Shown here piece after piece: positions 35,651 to 45,235 of a stretch of 64,000 nt of DNA. The stretch comes from Rhodococcoides corynebacterioides NBRC 14404 (GTDB lineage Bacteria > Actinomycetota > Actinomycetes > Mycobacteriales > Mycobacteriaceae). Position numbers and translations under genes: made by a program. The DNA lies in the NCBI RefSeq assembly GCF_001894765.1, contig NZ_BCWV01000009.1:1-64000 (forward strand). Reading direction: 5' to 3'. Position 1 is the stretch's first letter, and every line of letters begins with the position of its first letter. The notes beneath the pieces are model-generated. The model was not told the origin of the DNA and made no database searches. It saw nothing but the letters and a program-made list of their open reading frames with translations.

Positions 35651-36541
35651 CGGCGTCGGCATGCCGCCGTTGACGTTGAGGGTGTCGCCGGTGACGTAGC
35701 TCGATTCCGCGGAGGAGAGGTAGACGTACGCCGCGGCCAGCTCGGCCGGCTGACCCGCTCGGCCCAGTGGTGTCTCCTGGCCGAATTCCGGCAGCGCCGA
35801 CGTCGGCTGTCCGCCCGACGCCTGCAGCGGAGTCCAGAACGGTCCCGGCGCAACGACGTTCACGCGAATGCCGCGGGGAGCGAGCTGCTGGGCGAGGGCC
35901 TTGCTCATGGTGTTGACGGCCATCTTGGTGGTCGCGTAGTCGACGAGTCCCGGCGACGGCGTGTACGCCTGGATCGAGCTGGTGGTGACGATCGTCGACC
36001 CGGCCGGCATGTGCGGCACGGCCTCCTGCACGATCCAGAACAGCGAGTAGACGTTGGTCTTGAACGTGGCGTCGAACTGCTCCGGGGTCAGGTCCTCGAG
36101 CTTCTCGACGTACTGCTGCTTGCCCGCGACGGCGACGAGGAGGTCGATGCCGCCGAAGGCGTCGACGGTGGTGCGGACGAGGCCGCGGGTGGCCTGCTCG
36201 TCGGTGAGGTCGGCGGGGGCGAGGACGGCGGTCCGGCCGGCCTCGCGCACCAGCTCGGCGACCTCCTGCGCGTCCTGTTCCTCGGACGGGAGGTAGTTGA
36301 GGACGACGTCGGCACCTTCGCGCGCGAGGGCGATGGCGACGGCGCGTCCGATGCCGGAATCGGCACCGGTGACGAGCGCCTTGCGGCCGGTCAGTCGGCC
36401 GGTGCCGCGGTAGGACCGTTCGCCGTGGTCGGCACGGGGCTCGAGGTCGGCGGCGAGACCGGGCGGGTCCTGCCGCTGCTCCGGGAACCCTTCCTGGCGG
36501 TACTGCGTCACGGGGTCGGTGAAGGTGTACTGATCGGTCAC
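35648..36541 (-). CDS. SDR family oxidoreductase (GlcDH/YhdF-like, 297 aa)
   Basis: 297 residues. An N-terminal 50-residue extension (TQYRQEGFPEQRQDPPG) precedes TGADSGIGRAVA, the catalytic Ser in TTSSIQAY, YATTKMAVN (Tyr-x3-Lys) and the ending SSYVTGDTLNVNGGMPTP. The N-terminal extension is typical of the DUF-type SDRs related to glucose dehydrogenase/stress proteins such as YghA. GTG 36541 has GGAG upstream. Divergent from udgX. Its 3' end is the source of the 29-bp repeats. Confidence 0.9.
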   Translation of the reverse strand: MTDQYTFTDPVTQYRQEGFPEQRQDPPGLAADLEPRADHGERSYRGTGRLTGRKALVTGADSGIGRAVAIALAREGADVVLNYLPSEEQDAQEVAELVREAGRTAVLAPADLTDEQATRGLVRTTVDAFGGIDLLVAVAGKQQYVEKLEDLTPEQFDATFKTNVYSLFWIVQEAVPHMPAGSTIVTTSSIQAYTPSPGLVDYATTKMAVNTMSKALAQQLAPRGIRVNVVAPGPFWTPLQASGGQPTSALPEFGQETPLGRAGQPAELAAAYVYLSSAESSYVTGDTLNVNGGMPTP

Positions 36542-36692
36542 GGAGATGCTCCAACCGGGGGTGGTGGACGGAATCGGAAGCGAGGGGACGGGCGGTTTCC
36601 ATCGGGTCGCTGCAGCCGCATGCCCTGCCCGCACCGACGGCAAACGACCCCCGTTGGGGTGTGGCGATCGATCGCCCGGGTACTCGCGGCGC

Positions 36693-37315
36693 ATGGCGAA
36701 GTTCCCCGGCGCGGCGACGTTCGTGCCCGACACCCTCGACCTGGCCGAGCTCGCGACGTCGGCGCGGGAGTGCCGCGGATGCGATCTCTGGGAGCCGGCG
36801 GAGCACGTCGTGTTCGGTGCGGGCTCGGCCGGGGCACGCATGATGCTCGTCGGCGAACAGCCCGGTGATCAGGAGGATCGGCGGGCGGCGCCCTTCGTCG
36901 GACCCGCCGGCATCCTGCTGAACCGGGCTCTCGGGCAGGCCGAGATCGACCGGGACGTCACCTACGTGACCAATGCGGTGAAGCACTCGAGTTCACCCGC
37001 GGGTCGGGTCCGCGGCGCATCCACCAGAAGCCGCTCCGCTCGGAGGTGACCGCGTGTCACCCCTGGTTGCAGGCCGAACTGCGGGCCGTCGATCCGGAGG
37101 TGGTGGTCCTGCTCGGCGCGACCGCCGCGCAGGCCCTGCTGGGCCCGTCGTTCCGGATCGGGACCGGCCGCGGCGAGGTCCTGACGCTCGGGGACGCGAA
37201 GGCGGTGGCCACCGTGCATCCGTCGGCGGTCCTGCGGACCGACGACGCCGACCGTGACGCGGCGTTCGACGGTCTGGTCGCCGATCTCCGCGTGGCGGCC
37301 GGTCTGTTGCGGTGA
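36693..37315 (+). pseudogene. udgX: UdgX uracil-DNA glycosylase, broken by a single-base frameshift
   Basis: Uracil-DNA glycosylase that in intact form covalently traps uracil sites through a His in its RRIH loop. Frame 1 (36693-36986) gives MAKFPGAATFVPDTL...GEQPGDQED...NAVKH; then one T seems missing after 36986 (CAC TCG where CAC TTC GAG is expected), and the +2 frame resumes at 36989 with EFTRGSGPRRIHQKP, VVVLLGATAAQALLG and HPSAVLRTDD to the stop at 37315. Restoring one base gives about 207 residues. True mutation or sequencing error cannot be separated here. Confidence 0.85.
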
Positions 37316-37352
37316 TCCCCGGGTCGGCCCGACTCCCCGTAGCGTGGCGAGG

Positions 37353-38726
37353 GTGACGGACACTTATCCCGACGGCACCATCGCGCCTGCGTACACCGGC
37401 CGGCTGGCGAACGATCCCGTTCCGGCCCTCCGGCTTCCCACCGATCGCACCGATCCCGATGCGGTCTACCGATTCGTGCACGACGAGTTGATGCTCGACG
37501 GCAGTTCTCGGCTGAACCTGGCGACGTTCGTCACCACGTACATGGAGCCGCAGGCCGAGAAACTCATGGCCGAAACGTTCGACAAGAACATGATCGACAA
37601 GGACGAGTATCCGGCGACGGCGGCGATCGAGCAGCGTTGCGTCAACATGGTGGCCGATCTGTGGAACGCGCCGAACCTGGACCCGACGGATCCGGCGAGC
37701 GCCACCGGGGTGTCCACCATCGGCTCGTCCGAGGCGGTCATGCTCGCCGGCTTGGCACTGAAGTGGCAGTGGCGGGCGCGGCGGCAGTCGGCGGGTGCCG
37801 ATGCCACGCGCCCGAATCTGGTGCTGGGTACCAACGTTCAGGTGGTCTGGGAGAAGTTCTGCCGGTACTTCGACGTGGAGCCGATCTACCTCGACATGGA
37901 GCCGGGCCGCTACGTCATCACCCCCGACCAGGTCCGGGACGCGGTGAACGAGAACACCATCGGCGTCGTCGCCATTCTCGGCACCACGTTCACCGGTGAA
38001 CTCGAGGCGGTTCGGGAGATCACGGAGGCGCTCGACGAGGTGGCCGCGGCGGGCGGGCCGGACGTGCCCGTGCACGTCGACGCCGCCAGCGGCGGGTTCG
38101 TCGTCCCGTTCCTCGACCCCGATCTGCTGTGGGACTTCCGGGTGCCGCGGGTCAAGTCGATCAACGCCAGCGGCCACAAGTACGGATTGACCTATCCGGG
38201 ACTGGGTTTCGTGATCTGGCGCGAGGCGCAGGACCTCCCCGACGATCTGGTGTTCCACGTGAACTACCTCGGCGGGGACATGCCGACCTTCACGCTGAAC
38301 TTCTCCCGCCCCGGCAATCAGGTGGTGGGGCAGTACTACAACTTCCTGCGTCTCGGACGCCGTGGGTACACCGACGTCATGGCCTCGCTCCGCGCGACGG
38401 CCACCCGCGTCGCCGGTCGGCTGGCCGCCTCCGACACGTTCGACGTCATCGGTGACGGGCAGGCGCTCCCGGTGGTCGCGTTCGCTCTGCGGGGCGAGCA
38501 GGACCTCACCGTGTTCGACATCTCCCACGAGCTGCGGGCACGCGGCTGGCAGGTGCCGGCGTACACGATGCCGGCGCGCGCCGAGGACGTCGCGGTCCTG
38601 AGAATCGTGGTGCGCGAGGGGTTCTCGGCGGATCTCGCCCGGCAGCTGTGCGACGCGATCGACGAGGTGGTGACCGCCCTGCGCGACCGCGGTGGCCACT
38701 CGCACGCCCGCGCCTTCGCCCACTGA
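37353..38726 (+). CDS. gadB: Glutamate decarboxylase
   Basis: 457 residues, PLP enzyme making GABA and CO2 from glutamate, consuming a proton. The PLP lysine lies in SGHKYGL and counts to K276, the same as E. coli GadB. Other signatures are STIGSSEAVMLAGLALKW, HVDAASGGFVVPF and NFSRPGNQVVGQYY. GTG 37353 follows GGCGAG. No antiporter gene neighbours it, so acid resistance by exchange is not implied; GABA shunt use is possible. Confidence 0.96.
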   Translation: MTDTYPDGTIAPAYTGRLANDPVPALRLPTDRTDPDAVYRFVHDELMLDGSSRLNLATFVTTYMEPQAEKLMAETFDKNMIDKDEYPATAAIEQRCVNMVADLWNAPNLDPTDPASATGVSTIGSSEAVMLAGLALKWQWRARRQSAGADATRPNLVLGTNVQVVWEKFCRYFDVEPIYLDMEPGRYVITPDQVRDAVNENTIGVVAILGTTFTGELEAVREITEALDEVAAAGGPDVPVHVDAASGGFVVPFLDPDLLWDFRVPRVKSINASGHKYGLTYPGLGFVIWREAQDLPDDLVFHVNYLGGDMPTFTLNFSRPGNQVVGQYYNFLRLGRRGYTDVMASLRATATRVAGRLAASDTFDVIGDGQALPVVAFALRGEQDLTVFDISHELRARGWQVPAYTMPARAEDVAVLRIVVREGFSADLARQLCDAIDEVVTALRDRGGHSHARAFAH

Positions 38727-38757
38727 CCGGCGTGCGCACCGGCGTCACCCGGTCAGT
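38722..38757. terminator. Bidirectional hairpin overlapping two stop codons
   Basis: 9-bp stem ACTGACCGG (38722-38730) / CCGGTCAGT (38749-38757). One arm carries the gadB stop (38724-38726), the other the yqgE stop on the minus strand (38753-38755), so the hairpin serves both convergent genes. Confidence 0.75.
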
Positions 38758-39358
38758 TGGTGGACGTGTCCAGGGGATGCGTGGCCAGCATCGCGAGCGG
38801 CATCGGCTGGCGACGCAGCACCCGTGCCCACAGGTCGACCCGACCGGACCCGACGACGTCCGTCGGCAACGCGGACACGACCATCCAGTCGTCGCGCTCG
38901 AGTTCGCCCTCGAGTTGGCCGATCGTCCATCCCGAGTACCCCGCGAAGATCCGCATGCCGTCGATCGACGACGCGACGGCCGACGGCTCGGAGTCCAGGT
39001 CCACCATGACCACCCGACCGTCGACGCGGCGCAACCCCGGCACGTTCTCCGTGGCGACACCCGGACGCAGGGTCGCCAGGCACAGCGCGGAATCGCGCTT
39101 GACCGGACCACCCACGTGCAGGGCCTTCGGCGCGCTGGTCAGCGGCGCCCACTGCGGGAGGACGTCGTGCACCGCCGTGTCGCTGGGCCGATTCAGGACC
39201 ACGCCGAGACTGCCGGCGTCGTTGTGTTCGATCACGTACACGACCGTGCGTCGGAACGTCGGTTCCACGAGTTCGGTGGACGAGACCAGCAAGCTTCCGG
39301 GCCGCACGGCGTGGTCGGGCATCGCCGTCCGGTCCTCCGGGTCCTCTGCGTGTGCCAC
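38753..39358 (-). CDS. YqgE/AlgH family protein (Rv0038-like)
   Basis: 201 residues. PGSLLVSSTELVEPTFRRTVVYVIEHNDAGSLGVVLNRP and HVGGPVKRDSALCL are strong YqgE/AlgH signatures; RIFAGYSGWTIGQLEGELERDDW completes the fold. Biochemical function unknown; AlgH influences alginate expression in Pseudomonas. Conserved beside leuS in actinobacteria. Divergent from the MFS gene. Confidence 0.93.
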   Translation of the reverse strand: MAHAEDPEDRTAMPDHAVRPGSLLVSSTELVEPTFRRTVVYVIEHNDAGSLGVVLNRPSDTAVHDVLPQWAPLTSAPKALHVGGPVKRDSALCLATLRPGVATENVPGLRRVDGRVVMVDLDSEPSAVASSIDGMRIFAGYSGWTIGQLEGELERDDWMVVSALPTDVVGSGRVDLWARVLRRQPMPLAMLATHPLDTSTN

Positions 39359-39411
39359 GGTCTCATCATGGCACCGGCGGTCGCCCCGCGCCGCGAGACG
39401 GGGCAGGGCAC

Positions 39412-40806
39412 ATGAGCACGATCGCGGCCACCGTCCGATCGGTCGTGCAGGACCCCGATGCGCGCCGCCTCGCGCTGGTCCGACTGGCGACGCAGTTCGG
39501 TGACGGCATGGTGCAGGCCGCGCTGGGTGGAGTCGTGCTCTTCGACCCCGCGCGGGCGGCCGACCCGCTGACCATCGCCGCCGGGTTCGCCGTCCTGCTG
39601 TTGCCGTACTCGCTGGTCGGGCCCGTCGCCGGCGTCGCGCTGGACCGCCTCGACCGCCGCGCCGTCCTGGTCGGAGCCGGCCTGGCGAAGACCGCCCTGA
39701 TCGTCCTCGCCACGGTGTTGCTGCTGGTGGACGCGTCCACCGCGACCGTCCTGGTGACCGCCCTCGTCCTCGTCGGCATCAGCCGCTTCGTCCTCGCGGG
39801 GATGTCCGCCGCGCTGCCCCGGGTCGTCGCGACGGACGCGCTGGTCCCCACCAATTCCGCGCTCGTCACCCTCGGCGCGGTCACCGCCGCGGCCGGGGCG
39901 GGCGTCGCCACCACGGTCCTCGCCCTCGCCGGCCCGACGGGTGTTCCCGCCGCCGTCGCGACCGCCGTGTCGGCTCTGGGCGCCGTCGTCGCCGCCCTCC
40001 TCGCCCGGCGCTTCCCGCCCGGTCGGCTGGGTCCGGCCGGAGACCGCACCACCGAGCGTGGCGACGCCGGGAGGATCGTCGGTGTCGGACGCGGCGTCGC
40101 GACGGGTCTGCGCACCGTCGCCGCGACGCCGACCGTGCGCTCGGCGCTGCTCGGTGTCGGCGCCCACCGCGTCGTCTTCGGCATCGACACCGTCGTGACG
40201 ATCCTGGTGCTCCGCGACGCGGCCACCACCGCGCGCGCGACCGTGCTGCCGGTGGGCATCGCGGGCTTCGGTCTGGCCGTCACCGCGACCGCGGCGGGAC
40301 TGTTCGTCGCCGCCCTCACCACCCCGATCCTGCGCCCCCGCCTGGGTGCGCGCCGACTGACGGCCTCGGCGTTGGTGCTGGCCGCCGCCGTGCAGGGAAC
40401 CCTGGTGATCACGCTCGAGCCCGACCTGCTCGTCGTCGGCGCCTTCGTTCTCGGCGTGGCCGGCCAGACCGTCAAGCTCAGCGCCGACGCGGCCCTGCAG
40501 ACCGACGTCGACGATCGGCGTCGCGGCCGCGTGTTCGCCCTGCAGGACACCGTGTTCAACATCGCGTTCGTCGTGGCGGTGGCCGCCGTGGCCGTCGCGT
40601 TCGGTCCGGTGAGCACCGCATCGAGGGCCGTCGCTCTCGGCGCGGTGGGCGTCGGCGCGGCGCTCTACCTCGTCGTCGCGGTGATCGTCGCCCGCTCGGC
40701 CGTCACTCGGCCTGCTGTGCCGATCGACGGGAGTTCCACCACGCCACCAACTCTCGCTCCGCCTCGTCGCGGTCCAGCGGACCCCGGTCCAGACGGAGCT
40801 CCTTGA
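39412..40806 (+). CDS. MFS transporter (Rv0037c-like)
   Basis: 464 residues, about 12 helices. Motif A-like segment [21 protein letters not shown] follows helix 2, and [25 protein letters not shown] is a conserved actinobacterial segment. ATG 39412 is used; an in-frame ATG lies at 39369 but begins in a non-family stretch. The last 104 bp overlap the convergent CCA-adding enzyme gene. Substrate unknown. Confidence 0.88.
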   Translation: MSTIAATVRSVVQDPDARRLALVRLATQFGDGMVQAALGGVVLFDPARAADPLTIAAGFAVLLLPYSLVGPVAGVALDRLDRRAVLVGAGLAKTALIVLATVLLLVDASTATVLVTALVLVGISRFVLAGMSAALPRVVATDALVPTNSALVTLGAVTAAAGAGVATTVLALAGPTGVPAAVATAVSALGAVVAALLARRFPPGRLGPAGDRTTERGDAGRIVGVGRGVATGLRTVAATPTVRSALLGVGAHRVVFGIDTVVTILVLRDAATTARATVLPVGIAGFGLAVTATAAGLFVAALTTPILRPRLGARRLTASALVLAAAVQGTLVITLEPDLLVVGAFVLGVAGQTVKLSADAALQTDVDDRRRGRVFALQDTVFNIAFVVAVAAVAVAFGPVSTASRAVALGAVGVGAALYLVVAVIVARSAVTRPAVPIDGSSTTPPTLAPPRRGPADPGPDGAP

Positions 40807-42169
40807 GGAATCGCCAGGCCCGACCCACCTCGGGACCGGCCGGGATGTCCAGCAGTTCCATGATCGCGTTGCCGTCGAGGTCCGGACGCACCCGCGCCAG
40901 GTCCTCCTGCTCGGCCAACCGGTCGATCCGCGCCTCGAGATCGTCGTACGTCGCCTGCAGGGCCGCCGCGCGCCGCTTGTTGCGCGTCGTGCAGTCCGCC
41001 CGCACCAACTTGTGCAGCCGCGGGAGCAGGTCCCCGGCGTCGGTCACGTAGCGCCGCACCGCCGAGTCGGTCCACTGGCCCTTGCCGTATCCGTGGAAAC
41101 GCAGATGCAGGAAGACCAGCTGGGCGATGTCGTCGGTCGCCTTCTTCGGATACTTGAGCGCACGCAGCCGACGCCGCACCATCTTGGCGCCCACCACCTC
41201 GTGATGGTGGAAACTGACGCCGCCACCCGGCTCGTTGCGCTTGGTGTCCGGCTTGCCGATGTCGTGCAGCAGCGCCGCCCACCGCAGGATCGGATCCGGG
41301 TCGCCCTCCTCGAGGTCGATCGCCTGCTGCAGCACCGTGAGCGAATGCCAGTACACGTCCTTGTGCTGGTGGTGCTCGTCGATCTCGAGTTTCATCGCCG
41401 GGACCTCGGGGACGATGCGCTGCGCGATTCCCGTGTCGCACAGTGCTTCCACCCCGTCCACGGCGTGTTCGCCGAGGATCAGCTTGTCCAGCTCCGCGGT
41501 GATGCGCTCGACCGTGATCCGATCGATCTGCGCGGCCATCTCCTGTACCGCGGTGCGCACCCGCGGCATGAGGGTGAACCCCAGCTGGGAGACGAAGCGC
41601 GCCGCCCGCAGCATCCGCAGGGGATCGTCGGCGAACGAGATCTCGGGCTCGGTGGGCGTGTCCAGCACCCCCTCGAGCAGCGCGTCGAACCCGCCGAGAG
41701 GATCGACCAGTTCGCCCGCCCCGTCGCCGTCCACCCGGACGGCCATCGCGTTCACCGTGAAGTCGCGCCGCACCAGGTCGTCCGCCAACGTCGAGCCGTA
41801 CCGCACCACCGGATTGCGCGAGACCCGGTCGTAGGCGTCGCTGCGGAACGTCGTGATCTCGATCTGCCGACCGTTCCGCACGGCGCTCACGGTGCCGAAC
41901 TCGATGCCGGTGTCCCACTGATGGTCCGCCCACCCCGCCAACAGAGCCTGCGTGTGCTCGGGCAGGGCGTTGGTCGTGAAGTCCAGATCCGTGTTCAGTC
42001 GACCGAGCAGCGCGTCGCGAACACTGCCGCCGACGAGGAACAACTCGTACCCGGCCGTCGCGAAGAGCGCACCCAACGGACGCAGAATGTCGTCGTGCGC
42101 CCGAAGCGCCACGGCACCCGACGCCAGCAGACGCGCACGCCTCTCGGGATCCGGAACGGAAGTGGACAC
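40703..42169 (-). CDS. pcnA: CCA tRNA nucleotidyltransferase
   Basis: 488 residues. Adds or repairs the 3' CCA of tRNA. Head domain [22 protein letters not shown] (DxD metal site), [24 protein letters not shown]; an HD domain follows with [12 protein letters not shown] and [13 protein letters not shown] 42169 begins VSTSVPDPE. The open frame upstream crosses the Nudix gene start and is rejected. Its 3' end overlaps the MFS gene by 104 bp. Divergent from the Nudix gene, as in mycobacteria. Confidence 0.95.
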   Translation of the reverse strand: MSTSVPDPERRARLLASGAVALRAHDDILRPLGALFATAGYELFLVGGSVRDALLGRLNTDLDFTTNALPEHTQALLAGWADHQWDTGIEFGTVSAVRNGRQIEITTFRSDAYDRVSRNPVVRYGSTLADDLVRRDFTVNAMAVRVDGDGAGELVDPLGGFDALLEGVLDTPTEPEISFADDPLRMLRAARFVSQLGFTLMPRVRTAVQEMAAQIDRITVERITAELDKLILGEHAVDGVEALCDTGIAQRIVPEVPAMKLEIDEHHQHKDVYWHSLTVLQQAIDLEEGDPDPILRWAALLHDIGKPDTKRNEPGGGVSFHHHEVVGAKMVRRRLRALKYPKKATDDIAQLVFLHLRFHGYGKGQWTDSAVRRYVTDAGDLLPRLHKLVRADCTTRNKRRAAALQATYDDLEARIDRLAEQEDLARVRPDLDGNAIMELLDIPAGPEVGRAWRFLKELRLDRGPLDRDEAERELVAWWNSRRSAQQAE

Positions 42170-42243
42170 GTCGCAACACCCTACCGACGTCCCCCCACCA
42201 CCCGACCGCGGCGACGAACACGGGAGACACGCCCCTCGGCAAC

Positions 42244-42249
42244 TAGTAT
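42244..42249 (+). promoter_or_regulatory. -10 TAGTAT of a likely leaderless promoter for Nudix gene
   Basis: TAGTAT ends 8 bp before the GTG at 42257, which would place the transcript start on or next to the start codon. No ribosome site precedes the GTG, consistent with leaderless translation. Confidence 0.55.
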
Positions 42250-42256
42250 CGATCGG

Positions 42257-42847
42257 GTGTCCGGTCCCGAACGAGCCAAGCGAACCCGTCGCGGTGTGCG
42301 ACGGCGGGGGCGCGGCGACGCGACCGGCCGGACCGGCGATCGACCCGCCCTGCGAACCGTGCGCGAGACCTCGGCCGGCGGGCTCGTCGTCGACGGTCTC
42401 GGAGGACCGCGCGAGCGTCTCTGCGCCGCGCTGATCGGCCGCACCGACCGGCGCGGACGCCTCCTGTGGTCCCTGCCCAAGGGTCACATCGAGCGCGGCG
42501 AGACCCCCGAGCAGACCGCCGAACGCGAGGTCGCCGAGGAAACCGGCATCAACGGCACCGTGCTCGCTCCGCTCGGCAGCATCGACTACTGGTTCGTCAC
42601 CGAGGGGCGACGCGTGCACAAGACCGTGCACCACTACCTCCTGCGCTTCACGGGCGGTCAACTCTCGGACGAGGACGTCGAGGTCACCGAGGTCGCCTGG
42701 GTGCCGCTCGCCGAACTGCACACTCGGCTCGCCTACGCCGACGAGCGCAAACTCGCCGAGCGCGCCGGCGACATGATCGACCGGATGGCCGCGGACCCCG
42801 CCGGCTTCACCCCCCCGGTCGACGGCCGCGGCACCGCAGAAGCATGA
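42257..42847 (+). CDS. Nudix hydrolase
   Basis: 196 residues. A basic N-terminal 30 residues precede the Nudix fold; the Nudix box is [23 protein letters not shown] with all catalytic Glu residues. Family members cleave nucleoside diphosphate derivatives; in M. tuberculosis the gene lies at the same position before the DUF6049-murJ genes. Stop overlaps the next ATG (ATGA). Exact substrate unknown. Confidence 0.92.
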   Translation: MSGPERAKRTRRGVRRRGRGDATGRTGDRPALRTVRETSAGGLVVDGLGGPRERLCAALIGRTDRRGRLLWSLPKGHIERGETPEQTAEREVAEETGINGTVLAPLGSIDYWFVTEGRRVHKTVHHYLLRFTGGQLSDEDVEVTEVAWVPLAELHTRLAYADERKLAERAGDMIDRMAADPAGFTPPVDGRGTAEA

Positions 42848-45228
42848 GGCCCCTCGCCACCCGCCTCCTCGCCCTGCTCCTGGCCCTGTTCGCCACGGTG
42901 GCCGCGGTCGGCCTCACCGTCGCGGTGGGTCCCGCCGCCGCACAACCCACCACACCTCCCGACACCTCCGTCGACGGCACGTTCCTGCGCATCTCCGTCG
43001 ACGAGGTCACCCCCACCACGGTCACCACCACCTCGCCTCCCGAGGTCACCGTCCGTGGCACCGTCACCAACGTGGGCGACCGGCCCGTCTCCGACATCGG
43101 CGTCCGGCTGCAACGCGCCCCGGCCGTGCGGACCGACGCAGGCCTCCGATCGGCGCTCGCCGACGACCAGGACGTCTTCGACACCGTCGGGAACTTCGAC
43201 GAACTCGCCGGCGGCGAACCGCTGCGGCAGGGACAGGACCTGCCGTTCACCCTGTCGCTGCCGCTGCGCGCGTCCGACGGCACCCTCTCGCTGGGCATCG
43301 ACCGCCCCGGCATCTATCCGATGCTGGTCAACGTCAACGGCACTCCCGACTACGGCCAGCAGGCCCGGCTCGACGACGCCGCGTTCCTGCTGCCCGTCGC
43401 CGGGCTCCCGCGCGACACCACGGTGACCGACCTCGCGGCACCGACGGGTGTGCCGCTGCCCCCCGACACCGGCCGACCCGTCGCCGCCACCGTGGTGTGG
43501 CCGCTCGCCGATCGGCCGCGGCTCGCCGCCGGACTGCCCGGCACCGTCGACGAGAAGGTGCGCCTGATCGACGACGAGTTGGCGACGTCCCTCGGCACCG
43601 GGGGACGACTCGACGGGCTGCTCACCGCGCTCGAGTTCGCCGTGCAGCCCTCGGTCGATCCCCAAGGCGCCCTCGCCGCGTCCACGTGCGTCGCCGTCGA
43701 CCCCGATCTGTTGGTGACCGTCGCCGCGATGACCCGCGGATACCTCGTCGTCGACGCCGCCGACCCGACGGGACCGGCCCGCGACGGAACGGGCACCGAC
43801 GCTGCCGTCGCCTGGCTGGACCGGCTCCGCGCGCTGGTCGCGGACCGCTGCGTCGTCGCCGTGCCGTTCGCGCAGGCCGACCTGTCCGCCGTCGCCGCGT
43901 CGGGGGACACCGCCCTGGCGCAGTCCGCCGTCGCGTCCCCGCCGGACGTCGTCGATTCGCTGCTCGGGGTCTCGTCGCGCCGCGACGTCGTGTGGCCCGC
44001 CGCCGGAACCGTCGACACCGCCGCGGCCGACATGGTCGCCGCCACCCCCGCGTCGTCCCCCGGCGCCACCGACTCCGGACGGTCGTTGTTGCTGGCGCGG
44101 TCCGCCGTCGACGTCGTGGACGCCGGCACGTCGCCGGACACCGTGCTGCTCGCCGGTACGGCCGCATCGGACCGGGCCGTGCTGTTCGACGACGAGGTGA
44201 GCACCGCCCTCGCCGGCGTCGGCGCCGAGCCCGTCACCCCCGCGTTCACACCCGACGCGCAGCGGATCGACCTGGCGGCGGACTCGCGCACGGCGCGACT
44301 CCAGGACGCGCTGGGTGCGCTGCAGTACGAGGCGCTGCTTCCGTCGGGTGCGCCCGGCGCGACCCCGCGGCTCGACCGCGGGCCGCGCTCGCTGGCGGTC
44401 GTGCCGCCGCAGACGTGGACTCCGGACCGGGAGGAGGCCTCGGCCGTCCTCGGCACCGTCGCCGGGCTCCTGCGCAGCGGCCTCGCGACTCCTCGGCCCC
44501 TGGCCGACCTGGTGGGGGTGACCCCGCCCGCCGAGCCGGCGACGCTGGTGTCGCCGTCGGACGGGTCACCGGATGCGAGCCTCGTGGACACCGCACGCGA
44601 CCAGGGCGGACGCATCACCGCACTGCAGTCGGCACTCGTGCAGGACCCGCGCTCGTCGCTGACCCCGGCGTTGTTCGCCGCGCCCCTGCGGGAGGACCTG
44701 CTCCGCACCCTGAGCACGGCCGGTCGCGGCGGCACCGACTCGACGGCGATCGACGACGCCGCCCGAATCCGCGCGGAAGCCGTCGTCGCGGGCATCGATC
44801 GCGCCTACGGGGCGGTGACGATCCTCGCGCCCGGCGGCGTCTTCACCCTCGCCTCGGAGGCCAGCCCGCTGCTGTTGGTGGCCCGGAACGACCTCCCGAT
44901 CGGCATCGCGGTGACCCTGGCGGTCGACGCCCCACCGGCCATGGAGGTCGAGGACATCGGCCCGCAGCAGTTGCCGCCCCGCGGCAGCCGCTCGCTGCAG
45001 GTGCCCGCGCGGGTGAGCGATTCCCGCAAGATGGTCGTCGAGTTCTCGCTCGGCACGAGCGACGGCGTCGAGCTGGGGCAACCGGCCGAGGTGACCGTTC
45101 GGTCCAATGCGTACGGTCGTGCCTTGGCTCTGATCACTGTCGGAGCCGGGATACTGCTGGTGCTGCTGGTGGGCCGTCGCCTGTGGCACCGGTTCCGCGG
45201 GCAACCCGACCCCGCCGACGAACAGTGA
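42844..45228 (+). CDS. DUF6049 family secreted/membrane protein (Rv3909-like)
   Basis: 794 residues. Signal peptide about 1-35 ([21 protein letters not shown]), a large extracellular region with a beta-rich domain ([24 protein letters not shown]) at the start, and a C-terminal membrane segment about 760-785 ([22 protein letters not shown]) followed by a short basic tail. Function unknown, but it is invariably next to murJ in these bacteria, suggesting a cell-envelope role. Overlaps the Nudix stop and lies 7 bp before murJ. Confidence 0.88.
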   Translation: MRPLATRLLALLLALFATVAAVGLTVAVGPAAAQPTTPPDTSVDGTFLRISVDEVTPTTVTTTSPPEVTVRGTVTNVGDRPVSDIGVRLQRAPAVRTDAGLRSALADDQDVFDTVGNFDELAGGEPLRQGQDLPFTLSLPLRASDGTLSLGIDRPGIYPMLVNVNGTPDYGQQARLDDAAFLLPVAGLPRDTTVTDLAAPTGVPLPPDTGRPVAATVVWPLADRPRLAAGLPGTVDEKVRLIDDELATSLGTGGRLDGLLTALEFAVQPSVDPQGALAASTCVAVDPDLLVTVAAMTRGYLVVDAADPTGPARDGTGTDAAVAWLDRLRALVADRCVVAVPFAQADLSAVAASGDTALAQSAVASPPDVVDSLLGVSSRRDVVWPAAGTVDTAAADMVAATPASSPGATDSGRSLLLARSAVDVVDAGTSPDTVLLAGTAASDRAVLFDDEVSTALAGVGAEPVTPAFTPDAQRIDLAADSRTARLQDALGALQYEALLPSGAPGATPRLDRGPRSLAVVPPQTWTPDREEASAVLGTVAGLLRSGLATPRPLADLVGVTPPAEPATLVSPSDGSPDASLVDTARDQGGRITALQSALVQDPRSSLTPALFAAPLREDLLRTLSTAGRGGTDSTAIDDAARIRAEAVVAGIDRAYGAVTILAPGGVFTLASEASPLLLVARNDLPIGIAVTLAVDAPPAMEVEDIGPQQLPPRGSRSLQVPARVSDSRKMVVEFSLGTSDGVELGQPAEVTVRSNAYGRALALITVGAGILLVLLVGRRLWHRFRGQPDPADEQ

Positions 45229-45235
45229 GGACGCG

